Part shown: piece after piece, positions 8,346 to 15,958 of the stretch
Position numbering within the stretch: position 1 is the stretch's first letter
Layout: each line of letters starts with the position of its first letter
NCBI GenBank assembly: GCA_052032335.1
Contig: JBPEWV010000219.1
Span: 1-33,121, forward strand
Length of the DNA: 33,121 nucleotides
Direction: 5' to 3'
From: Pleionea sp052032335
GTDB lineage: Bacteria; Pseudomonadota; Gammaproteobacteria; Enterobacterales; Kangiellaceae
The notes under the pieces: model-generated
Seen by the model: only the letters and a program-made list of their open reading frames with translations
Database searches by the model: none
What the model was told of the DNA's origin: nothing
Program-made: the position numbers and the translations under genes

Positions 8346-9368
8346 ATGTACCTGAAAGGCCGGCATATATTATCGGTTCGCGACTTTGACCTCGAACTCA
8401 TCGATCAGCTGTTTGACGTCGCCAACGCCATGCGCCCTTACGCGACCCGGCAAAAAGTCACTCGTGTTCTGGAAGGCGCCATTCTTGGCAATATGTTTTT
8501 TGAGCCCAGCACCCGGACCCGGGTAAGTTTTGGGTGCGCCTTTAATTTACTCGGCGGAGAGGTGCGAGAAACCACCGGGCTATCGTCGTCTGCGTTGGCC
8601 AAAGGCGAATCGCTTTACGACACCGCCCAGGTTTTATCCGGCTACAGCGACATTATCTGTATGCGACACCCCGACGCAGGGTCGGCCGCAGAATTTGCCA
8701 TTGGCAGCCGGGTACCCGTTATTAATGGCGGCGATGGTCCCAATGAACACCCGACTCAAGCATTGCTCGATCTGTTCACCATCAAACACGAGTTGGCGGC
8801 ACAGGGCAAAACCATTGACGATTTGAGCCTGACCTTGCTGGGCGATCTGAAACATGGTCGCACGGTGCATTCGCTGGCCCATCTGATATCGCTCTACTCG
8901 GGATTAAAAATTCAACTGGTTTCGCCTCAGGCGTTGGCCATGCCGACCGAGTATATCGATATGCTGGAAAACGCCGGCCATCAGGTTTATATCAGTGACA
9001 AACTGGACGATGGATTGCCTTCGGCTAACATCATTTACCAGACGCGCATTCAAGAAGAGCGCTTCGCCACGCAAGAAGAAGCCAATCGTTATCGCGGTTA
9101 CTTTCGTTTGAATAAACAGGTGTATTCGGAGCACTGCCAGCCCAATGCGGTGATTATGCATCCGCTACCGAGGGACTCGCGCAACGACGCCAACGAACTG
9201 GACAACGATTTGAATCTCGAGCCCGGACTCGCCATTTTCCGTCAGACCGACAATGGCATTCTGGTACGTATGGCGTTATTCGCCTGCATTCTTGGCGTAG
9301 AAGACCAGCTGGCGAAATACGAACGCTCGGTCAACTGGTTCAAAGGATTGTCGAACAATAATCGGTAA
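8346..9368 (+). CDS. pyrB: Aspartate carbamoyltransferase catalytic subunit
   Basis: Condenses carbamoyl phosphate and aspartate to carbamoyl-aspartate in pyrimidine synthesis. Carbamoyl-phosphate residues are present: FFEPSTRTRVSF (STRTR at 55-59), K86 in AKGES, HPTQALLDL at 135-143, and the aspartate-side MHPLPRDSRNDAN. At 340 residues it is about 30 longer than E. coli PyrB, with an extra C-terminal tail after the core. No pyrI regulatory gene follows (hemL is next after 89 bp) and no fused dihydroorotase is present, so it is probably an unregulated trimer. A GAGGAT Shine-Dalgarno precedes the ATG. A TAAAAT box at 8296-8301 could provide its own promoter, but the -35 is weak. Confidence 0.95.
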   Translation: MYLKGRHILSVRDFDLELIDQLFDVANAMRPYATRQKVTRVLEGAILGNMFFEPSTRTRVSFGCAFNLLGGEVRETTGLSSSALAKGESLYDTAQVLSGYSDIICMRHPDAGSAAEFAIGSRVPVINGGDGPNEHPTQALLDLFTIKHELAAQGKTIDDLSLTLLGDLKHGRTVHSLAHLISLYSGLKIQLVSPQALAMPTEYIDMLENAGHQVYISDKLDDGLPSANIIYQTRIQEERFATQEEANRYRGYFRLNKQVYSEHCQPNAVIMHPLPRDSRNDANELDNDLNLEPGLAIFRQTDNGILVRMALFACILGVEDQLAKYERSVNWFKGLSNNNR

Positions 9369-9457
9369 CAAGTTGGAAAATTAACGCCAACTTCGTTTTA
9401 ATTCATCGCGCTACAACACCCTGTAGCCCTTCACTAACAGAACTAATATCGAGACTT

Positions 9458-10735
9458 ATGAGCCAAAGCGATTTATACCAAAAAGCACAGCAATTCATTC
9501 CTGGCGGCGTTAATTCGCCAGTGAGAGCGTTTAATGGTGTCGGCGGCGAGCCGGTGTTTATTGAGCGCGCCGACGGCCCTTACGTTTACGACAGCGACGA
9601 TAAACAATACATCGATTATGTCTTATCGTGGGGACCGATGATTCACGGTCACAATGACCCCAGCATTCGTCAAGCGGTGATCAACGCGGCCGAAAACGGC
9701 CTAAGCTTTGGAGCACCCACCGAGCTTGAAATACAAATGGCGGAACAGGTGTGCTCGATGATCCCTTCGATGGATCAGGTTCGTATGGTGAACTCGGGCA
9801 CTGAAGCCACCATGTCCGCCATTCGGCTGGCTCGCGGTTTCAATGGCAAAAATAAAATCATCAAATTCGAAGGTTGTTATCACGGCCACGCCGATTGCCT
9901 CCTGGTTAAAGCGGGCAGTGGTATGCTGACGCTGGGCGAACCAACCTCACCGGGAGTCCCTGCCGATTTCGCCAAACACACCTTAACCGCAACCTTTAAT
10001 GATCTGAACAGTGTCAAAGCTTTGATGGAAGCCAATCGTGACGACATAGCCGCCGTAATTATCGAGCCGATCGCCGGTAATATGAATTGCATTCCACCGG
10101 TAGAAGGATTTCTCGAGGGGTTGAGAGCATTGTGTGACGACTTCAAAGCGGTGCTGATTTTTGATGAAGTCATGTGCGGGTTTCGTGTCGGTCCCGGCAG
10201 CGCGCAACAGCTGTACAATGTCGAGCCCGACCTGACGGCTCTCGGCAAAGTGATTGGTGGCGGAATGCCCGTCGGCGCATTTGGAGGAAAACGAGCCATT
10301 ATGCAACACTTGGCGCCCACGGGACCGGTTTATCAGGCAGGAACCTTGTCGGGCAACCCGATTGCCATGACGGCTGGATTAACAGCTCTGAAACAGCTGC
10401 AACAGCCGGGGTATTACGACAGCATTTATCGATACACAGAAGCACTGACACAAGGCTTGCAGTCATTGGCGGACAACGCCGGCATCCCCTTCACCACCAA
10501 TCATGTGGGTAGTATGTTCGGTTTATTCTTCACGGAAGACAAAACCGTTTCCCGCTACGCTCAAGTCGCAGAAGGTAATCAAGAACGTTTCAAGCGATTC
10601 TTCCACTTAATGCTGGATAAAGGCGTTTATCTCGCCCCTTCTGCATTCGAGGCTGGCTTTGTGTCAAAAGCGCACAGTCAGGCGCAACTGGAGCAAACAT
10701 TATCGGCTGCCAAAGACGCCTTTGCCGAGTTGTAA
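9458..10735 (+). CDS. hemL: Glutamate-1-semialdehyde 2,1-aminomutase
   Basis: PLP enzyme that makes 5-aminolevulinate from glutamate-1-semialdehyde, the committed C5-pathway step to haem. The 425-residue product shows FIPGGVNSPVRAF (13-25), the PLP phosphate segment VNSGTEATMSA (111-121), the cofactor aspartate in LIFDEVMCGFR (233-243) and the Schiff-base lysine K264 in LGKVIGGGMPVGAFGG. Family-standard length. The start region has no strong Shine-Dalgarno, only GAG about 7 nt upstream. The gene is followed by a terminator-like hairpin at 10748, so it ends the plus-strand set that begins with the CLC gene. Confidence 0.96.
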   Translation: MSQSDLYQKAQQFIPGGVNSPVRAFNGVGGEPVFIERADGPYVYDSDDKQYIDYVLSWGPMIHGHNDPSIRQAVINAAENGLSFGAPTELEIQMAEQVCSMIPSMDQVRMVNSGTEATMSAIRLARGFNGKNKIIKFEGCYHGHADCLLVKAGSGMLTLGEPTSPGVPADFAKHTLTATFNDLNSVKALMEANRDDIAAVIIEPIAGNMNCIPPVEGFLEGLRALCDDFKAVLIFDEVMCGFRVGPGSAQQLYNVEPDLTALGKVIGGGMPVGAFGGKRAIMQHLAPTGPVYQAGTLSGNPIAMTAGLTALKQLQQPGYYDSIYRYTEALTQGLQSLADNAGIPFTTNHVGSMFGLFFTEDKTVSRYAQVAEGNQERFKRFFHLMLDKGVYLAPSAFEAGFVSKAHSQAQLEQTLSAAKDAFAEL

Positions 10736-10747
10736 AGCAACCGCTGA

Positions 10748-10793
10748 GTCGCCACAAGAGGAGTTCCACCCTTTTGTGGCGACCTGTATTTTT
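10748..10793 (+). terminator. Intrinsic terminator after hemL
   Basis: A perfect 10-bp stem, GTCGCCACAA (10748-10757) with TTGTGGCGAC (10774-10783), has a 16-nt loop. It is followed after five bases by a T5 run (10789-10793). It starts 12 bp after the hemL stop. Confidence 0.75.
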
Positions 10794-10952
10794 GTCCCGA
10801 TATAATTTTTGGTGTAATCAAAAATCCAACCGTCGTTCGAAAAATCCGTTTCTTATCCACTGCCCTTTTACCTTGCAATAATGGCGTTATCCGTGAACCA
10901 ACCATCGGTTAGCAACGTCTTTATAACAACAGCCCATTATCACGAGTATTGA

Positions 10953-11498
10953 ATGCATCAGGCGGAGCAGGACCTTCTGGTTTTAGAAGCGCAAAATGGC
11001 AATGATAAAGCCTTCGAATGTTTAATTCAGTATTTTCATCCACAACTGATTAAGTTCGCGAATCAACTGTGTTCGGACCCTGCGATGGCGAAGGATGCGA
11101 CTCAAGATGTCTGGTTATCGATTGGTAAACCGTTGCGTCGGCTCAGCGACCCGCGAGCATTTAAAAGCTGGTTGTTTCGCGCCGTTCGATGGCGGGTATT
11201 GGACTTGGTCAAAGTGAACGCCCGCGAGCAGGAAAGCGTTGAGTGTCCTGAATATCTCGACAATCCTTTTTTAACCGTTGAGTTCGACGACTCTAACATT
11301 GAGCTTCGGCCTTTGCGAAAGGCTATCGAACAACTGCCGCAACAAGAACGGGCAACCATTTATCTGTTTTATATGGCTGAGTTTTCGGTCAAGCAAATTG
11401 CCCGAGTGCTTGAGATACCGCTTGGAACGGTGAAATCCCGGCTCAGCCGCGCGCGAAAAATACTGAAGCAACAATTGACCCAACCCACTGACCTTTAG
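10953..11498 (+). CDS. ECF-type RNA polymerase sigma factor
   Basis: Alternative sigma factor of 181 residues. Region 2 spans about 20-85, with the core-binding and -10 recognition segment DATQDVWLSIGKPLRRL and AFKSWLFRAVRWRVLDLV. Region 4 spans about 120-175, with a clear helix-turn-helix IPLGTVKSRLSRARKIL. There is no extra C-terminal domain. The next gene, 9 bp downstream, encodes a small two-helix membrane protein, in the position where an anti-sigma factor is usually found. It carries no zinc-binding motif, unlike the second ECF module of this window. The target regulon is unknown. Confidence 0.9.
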   Translation: MHQAEQDLLVLEAQNGNDKAFECLIQYFHPQLIKFANQLCSDPAMAKDATQDVWLSIGKPLRRLSDPRAFKSWLFRAVRWRVLDLVKVNAREQESVECPEYLDNPFLTVEFDDSNIELRPLRKAIEQLPQQERATIYLFYMAEFSVKQIARVLEIPLGTVKSRLSRARKILKQQLTQPTDL

Positions 11499-11507
11499 GA
11501 GGTTAGC

Positions 11508-11909
11508 ATGAACTTAGATGACAAAATTAAACAAGCTCTTCAAATGGACGCCGACGAGGTCGAACAGGTATTGGCCAAAGACCAAGGATTGCTCGATCAG
11601 GCCTTACCCGTGTTTCGCAACAATATGCGTCGTTGGAATATCTTCGGTATTTTACTCGGTTTTGTGACCGGAGGGTTGATGATCTGGACGGGCTACCATT
11701 TCTTTAGCAGTGACAGCATGGATGATCGTGTGTTCTGGGGTGTGCTCTCACTTGCCTTCTTAACCGGCAATATGGGCATTAAAATTTGGTTCTGGATGGA
11801 AATGAACAAACACGCAACGCAACGAGAAATCAAACGCCTTGAACTCGCCGTCGCACAGCTCACGGCTAAATTGTCGCAAGATAAATCCATGAGTAAGAAA
11901 AATCCTTAA
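11508..11909 (+). CDS. Small two-helix membrane protein, DUF6768-like, partner of the sigma factor
   Basis: Product of 133 residues with a cytoplasmic N-terminal ~43 residues (LDDKIKQALQMDADEVEQVL), two membrane helices at about 45-64 and 75-97, and a C-terminal amphipathic or coiled helix (REIKRLELAVAQLTAKL). I recognise it as DUF6768-like, a family of unknown function often seen next to ECF sigma genes. A strong Shine-Dalgarno (AGGAGG) overlaps the 9-bp gap after the sigma gene, so the two are translated from one message. By position it could be a membrane anti-sigma factor, but there is no zf-HC2 or RsiW-like motif to confirm that. Confidence 0.72.
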   Translation: MNLDDKIKQALQMDADEVEQVLAKDQGLLDQALPVFRNNMRRWNIFGILLGFVTGGLMIWTGYHFFSSDSMDDRVFWGVLSLAFLTGNMGIKIWFWMEMNKHATQREIKRLELAVAQLTAKLSQDKSMSKKNP

Positions 11910-12039
11910 GGTAGCGCTGTGTTGAGCCAATTTCAGTTGAACTGGCAGAGGTCTGCCGTGTTTCTGACTCGCTGGATTTCTCATGGCGAATACTTCAGAA
12001 TAGCCCGCACTAAAAGCTCCAAACAAAAGAGAAATAATT

Positions 12040-12831
12040 ATGATGAATCTCGATATCGCAGGTAAAAATGCGCTGGTATGCGGCAGCAGTCAAGGCATCG
12101 GAAAAGCCATTGCAATACAGTTGGCGGCGCAGGGCGCCAGCGTTACCTTGTTTGCCCGAAACGAAGCAAAATTAGCCGAGGTCAAAGCAGAGCTTGATAC
12201 CAGCCAAGGGCAAGAGCATCGCATTCTCACTGCCGACTTTTCTGACACCCAAGCTGTTAAACAGACGATCCTGAAGCTGATTGACGACGGCGTTGAATTT
12301 CAAATTCTGGTCAACAACACCGGCGGACCAGCGCCCGGCCCAGCCAACGAGGCCGCCCCTCAAAGCTTTATCGATGCTTTCAATCAACATCTGGTGAACA
12401 ATCAAAACCTGACCCAGGCCGTACTGCCGGGAATGAAAAAGGCTGGGTACGGAAGAATCATTAATGTCATTTCCACCTCGGTGAAACAACCACTGCCCAA
12501 TCTTGGCGTTTCCAATACCGTGCGCGGCGCGGTGGCGAACTGGGCAAAAACTCTGGCCAACGAACTCGGTCAATTCAACATCACGGTGAATAATGTATTG
12601 CCCGGCGCGACCAACACAGTACGTCTCGAAGCGATCATAAAAAACAAAGCCAACAAGTTGGGTAAGTCGATCGAAGAAACTGAAAAACAGGAAAAATCGA
12701 TCATACCCATGCGACGCTTTGGCGAAGCCGAAGAGTTTGCCAATGCGGTTGGTTTTCTGGTTTCCCCTGCCGCGGGCTACATTACCGGAGTTAATCTTCC
12801 CGTTGATGGCGGTCGAACCGGCTGTTTATAA
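12040..12831 (+). CDS. SDR-family oxidoreductase with a non-canonical active site
   Basis: Short-chain dehydrogenase/reductase of 263 residues. It has an N-terminal nucleotide-binding Rossmann fold (CGSSQGIGKAIA, 14-25; NNTGG at 92-96) and the usual C-terminal VNNVLPGA (183-190) and VDGGRT. The catalytic serine region is retained (ISTS, 144-147), but the Tyr-x-x-x-Lys pair is replaced by S158-N-T-V-R162, so classical hydride-transfer chemistry is doubtful. A known SDR subgroup shares this SN..R pattern. It starts with tandem ATGs (12040 and 12043). The semialdehyde dehydrogenase gene follows 121 bp downstream on the same strand, suggesting a shared pathway, possibly kynurenine or aromatic catabolism; substrate unknown. 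Confidence 0.85.
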   Translation: MMNLDIAGKNALVCGSSQGIGKAIAIQLAAQGASVTLFARNEAKLAEVKAELDTSQGQEHRILTADFSDTQAVKQTILKLIDDGVEFQILVNNTGGPAPGPANEAAPQSFIDAFNQHLVNNQNLTQAVLPGMKKAGYGRIINVISTSVKQPLPNLGVSNTVRGAVANWAKTLANELGQFNITVNNVLPGATNTVRLEAIIKNKANKLGKSIEETEKQEKSIIPMRRFGEAEEFANAVGFLVSPAAGYITGVNLPVDGGRTGCL

Positions 12832-12844
12832 CAACGCCAAAGTT

Positions 12845-12874
12845 GCGAGTTTCTAAATAAAAAACGTAACTCGC
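12845..12874. repeat. Inverted repeat between the SDR and aldehyde dehydrogenase genes
   Basis: GCGAGTT (12845-12851) pairs with AACTCGC (12868-12874) across a 16-nt A/T-rich loop; one flanking pair can extend the stem. There is no T-run on the plus strand after it, so it is not a convincing terminator. It may be an mRNA processing or stability hairpin. Confidence 0.45.
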
Positions 12875-12952
12875 GACGGATTGTAAAGTTGTTCTTGGCT
12901 ATCGGCATCGATATAAATTCAGAAAAGCCGCAAAACTTGGGTTAATAACATC

Positions 12953-14395
12953 ATGCAAAAAATCGAAAACTACATTGATGGTGAATTTACGCCACCTGCA
13001 AATGGACAATATCTGGATAACGTTGAGCCCGCCACCGGTAGAGTCTATTCGCTAATTCCCGAGTCGAATATCGACGATTTAAATCGAGCGATTGAGGCGG
13101 CGGAAGCGGCCTTTCCCGCCTGGGCCGCCATGCCCAGCGAAGATCGATCACGCCTGTTAATGAAAATCGCCGACGCCGTTGAAGCCGCCAGCGATCAACT
13201 GGCAGAAGCCGAGGCCATCGATAACGGCAAACCGGTCAGTTTTGCCAAAGCCGTCGACAGTTATCGGGCATCGGCTAATGTGCGATTTTTTGCCAATGCC
13301 TGTACCCAGTTCGCCAGCGAAAGTCACAGTATGGGGCAGGCCGGCGTCAACTACACGCTGCGCGATCCCATTGGTGTCGTCGGCACCATCTCGCCCTGGA
13401 ACTTTCCACTTTACCTGTTCACCTGGAAAATCGCACCGGCACTTGCCTGTGGTAATACGGTCATCGCCAAACCTTCCGAAGTCACGCCAATGACGGCGTA
13501 TTTATTCGCGAAAATTTGTCATGACGCCGGTCTTCCGAAAGGCGTGCTTAACATATTGCATGGTAGTGGTCACACGATCGGTCAGCAAATGGTTGAACAT
13601 AAAAATATCAAAGCCATCAGTTTTACCGGTGGCACAGCAACCGGAAAAAAGCTCGCAGCTACGGCGGCCCCCATGTTCAAAAAACTGTCGTTAGAACTTG
13701 GCGGAAAAAACCCAACCCTGGTATTTGACGATTGTGACTTCGATAGTACGGTCAAAGAAGTGGTCCGTGCAGCGTTTTCTAATCAAGGACAAATCTGTTT
13801 ATGCGGCTCACGAATTTATATACAACGCTCGATCTATGAAAAGTTTAAAGCCGCTTTTGTTGAACGCGCAAAACAACTAACCATCGGCGATCCGCTCGAC
13901 AAATCAACTCAACATGGTGCACTGGTCTCTCAAGCGCACATGGAAAAAGTTCTGTCGTACATCGAACTCGCAAATGAAGAAGGCGGAACGGTGCTGACAG
14001 GCGGGCAGCGGGTTACCCTCGACGGTCGCTGTAAAAACGGCTTTTTCGTTGCACCAACGGTGATCGAAGGGTTGAACTTGCACTGCCGTACTAATCAGGA
14101 AGAAATCTTCGGTCCGGTTTGCACTTTGCAACCCTTTGACACGGAAGAAGAAGCATTGACACTTGCCAATGGCACCGACTACGGGCTGGCCACCTCGATC
14201 TGGAGCAACGATTTAAAACGTTGTCATCGAATGGCCAAGCAACTCGACTTCGGAATCGTCTGGATAAACAGTTGGCTGTTGCGCGATCTAAGAACGCCCT
14301 TTGGCGGTATGAAAGCCTCCGGAGTCGGCCGCGAAGGCGGCAATGAAGCCATGAAATTTTTTACCGAACCGAAAAACATTTGCATCAAATATTAA
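12953..14395 (+). CDS. Aldehyde dehydrogenase, 2-aminomuconate/2-hydroxymuconate semialdehyde dehydrogenase type
   Basis: NAD-dependent aldehyde dehydrogenase of 480 residues with a complete catalytic set: N150 in SPWNFPL, K173 in AKPSE, FTGGTATGK at 224-232, general base E248 in LELGGKNP and nucleophile C282 in GQICLCGSRIYI. The GQICLCGSRI signature and the GVGREGG tail (R460) resemble the muconic-semialdehyde branch (NbaE/AMSDH, XylG/DmpC) rather than betaine-aldehyde enzymes. The window also holds 3-hydroxyanthranilate dioxygenase and a RidA-type deaminase. Oxidation of 2-aminomuconate 6-semialdehyde to 2-aminomuconate is therefore the best guess, but this is inference because the genes are 14 kb apart. 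A hairpin follows the stop. Confidence 0.88.
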   Translation: MQKIENYIDGEFTPPANGQYLDNVEPATGRVYSLIPESNIDDLNRAIEAAEAAFPAWAAMPSEDRSRLLMKIADAVEAASDQLAEAEAIDNGKPVSFAKAVDSYRASANVRFFANACTQFASESHSMGQAGVNYTLRDPIGVVGTISPWNFPLYLFTWKIAPALACGNTVIAKPSEVTPMTAYLFAKICHDAGLPKGVLNILHGSGHTIGQQMVEHKNIKAISFTGGTATGKKLAATAAPMFKKLSLELGGKNPTLVFDDCDFDSTVKEVVRAAFSNQGQICLCGSRIYIQRSIYEKFKAAFVERAKQLTIGDPLDKSTQHGALVSQAHMEKVLSYIELANEEGGTVLTGGQRVTLDGRCKNGFFVAPTVIEGLNLHCRTNQEEIFGPVCTLQPFDTEEEALTLANGTDYGLATSIWSNDLKRCHRMAKQLDFGIVWINSWLLRDLRTPFGGMKASGVGREGGNEAMKFFTEPKNICIKY

Positions 14396-14409
14396 CGACA
14401 ATGATAAAA

Positions 14410-14437
14410 CCGCCAGCTTTCAAATTATTGCTGGCGG
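14410..14437. terminator. GC-rich hairpin after the aldehyde dehydrogenase gene
   Basis: A perfect 8-bp GC-rich stem, CCGCCAGC (14410-14417) with GCTGGCGG (14430-14437), has a 12-nt loop and starts 14 bp after the stop. On the plus strand it is followed by AAAAA, not T; the T-tract exists only when read on the minus strand (TTTT after the stem). It may therefore act as an mRNA 3'-end stabiliser for the dehydrogenase, or stop antisense transcription. Confidence 0.5.
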
Positions 14438-14495
14438 AAAAATCGAGCGTTTTCCACTACACTTTATGCAAACTCACCAATTTAAATAATATCGA

Positions 14496-15653
14496 TTGAA
14501 TATCGAACTGAACAGTCCTGACGTTAAAGCTCGAGTCGCCCTCGAACTGGCGAACCGAATGTTTATGGGTGTGTTTATTTACCCTATTTTGTGGTTAGTG
14601 GTTGGTATTGGTGGCGATGTTCATCAAACCCATCCATTATTATTCTGGTCAGCACTCGCCGTTTTCAGCCTGTTTACCGCCATTCGTGCCTACCACATCC
14701 GCGCGTTCAAAAAAAACGATTCAGAGAAAACCGAACAGTGGGTACTGCGGCAAACCCTACTAATGCTTCCCCATATCGTGCTTTGGGGGTTACTGCTCGG
14801 GTTTGCGTTATCGAAACCCAACTCAACCTTTGTCTTGTTGATGACATTTTCAACGGCGGGAGTTGTTCCTGGCGGCATTTATAACTTTGCTCCCAATTTC
14901 AAAGTTTCGCTGACATTTATTTTGTCTATGCTGGTTCCAGCGTTAGTTACCAGCTCCCTCATTACCCAGCAATGGTTTTTCTTTTTGTTGTTATTGGTGT
15001 ATGCGGTTTTTATTATCAGCATGGCGCACGGTCAATATCAGGACTATTGGCGTTTTCTGGAAAATCAGCTCAAGCTCGAAGCCCAGAGCCGGACCGATGC
15101 GTTAACTCAGTTAGAAAACCGGCGTTACTTCGACGAAAAGCTGGATGAGTTCTGTCACCTGTCGTCACGCAATCATGAAAAATTAACAATCATGTTGGTC
15201 GACTGCGATTTTTTCAAAAATATTAACGACACCTACGGCCACGATGTCGGTGATGAATGCTTAATTCATATCGCCAAATTACTCAAGGAGGCCTTGCCCA
15301 GAGCAACCGATGTTTGCGCCCGTTACGGTGGCGAAGAATTCAGCATTATCTTAGCCGGAACCGATCTGGAAGGCGCCAAAATTGTTGGCGAACGAATTCG
15401 ACGGTTACTCGAAACCAGTTCCTTTAATAGCGGAAAACACACCATTAAGGTCACCGTTAGCATCGGCAGCGTATCAAGACAAATTAAGCGTTTCATACCC
15501 GAACTGCCATTTAACCTATTTAAGCAAGCCGATAAGGCCTTGTACCTGGCAAAGGAAAATGGTCGAAACCGCTGTGTTTTCTTTGAATACGACAAGGCAA
15601 ATGACGACTATCGCTTAGCGGCAGAAACTTTTGGCGAGCGAATAAATAACTAG
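14496..15653 (+). CDS. Membrane-bound diguanylate cyclase (GGDEF domain)
   Basis: Makes c-di-GMP from two GTP at the inner membrane. The 385-residue product has about five to six membrane helices at 20-178, with no known sensor motif recognised, a short linker helix, then a GGDEF domain at about 197-365. The signature GGEEF is at 278-282, and the inhibitory I-site R269-A-T-D272 lies exactly five residues before it, so it should be active and product-inhibited. The start is uncertain. An in-frame stop at 14487-14489 leaves only a TTG at 14496, or an ATG at 14559 that would start at the first membrane helix; neither has a good Shine-Dalgarno. It is monocistronic, between the dehydrogenase hairpin and a convergent peptidase gene. 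Confidence 0.92.
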   Translation: MNIELNSPDVKARVALELANRMFMGVFIYPILWLVVGIGGDVHQTHPLLFWSALAVFSLFTAIRAYHIRAFKKNDSEKTEQWVLRQTLLMLPHIVLWGLLLGFALSKPNSTFVLLMTFSTAGVVPGGIYNFAPNFKVSLTFILSMLVPALVTSSLITQQWFFFLLLLVYAVFIISMAHGQYQDYWRFLENQLKLEAQSRTDALTQLENRRYFDEKLDEFCHLSSRNHEKLTIMLVDCDFFKNINDTYGHDVGDECLIHIAKLLKEALPRATDVCARYGGEEFSIILAGTDLEGAKIVGERIRRLLETSSFNSGKHTIKVTVSIGSVSRQIKRFIPELPFNLFKQADKALYLAKENGRNRCVFFEYDKANDDYRLAAETFGERINN

Positions 15654-15958
15654 TCTCGAATCCGTGACCAAACTTGCAACCTGAGAAGGATCTTTGGTTT
15701 CAAATACGGGGGAAGCAAAACGAGTCAACATTCAGTCGACGACAAACAACATCGAAAAGGATCAACACGAATTCACAAAGCAATCGTAAAGCGTTTGAAA
15801 ACAGGAAATAGAGGTCTGAGCAAAAAATTTGAGCGCAATTTCAGACTGAGCCCTCATTTAACGAATTATCGGCTGTTAATGCGACCGACGACCACCTGTT
15901 TAGCAGTTTTTAAATCGGTCGCATCAAATTAGCTCTGGGCTTTATTGGCGATTTATGT
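15654..15958. other. 305-bp convergent intergenic region with inverted repeats
   Basis: No credible gene is seen between the convergent cyclase and peptidase genes. It holds a 10-bp perfect inverted repeat, ATGCGACCGA (15879-15888) with TCGGTCGCAT (15915-15924), 26-nt spacer, and a weaker GTCTGA/TCAGAC pair (15814-15819 with 15841-15846). The first could end transcription of the minus-strand peptidase message (it lies 35 bp beyond that stop), although no clean T-tract adjoins the stem. Confidence 0.55.
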
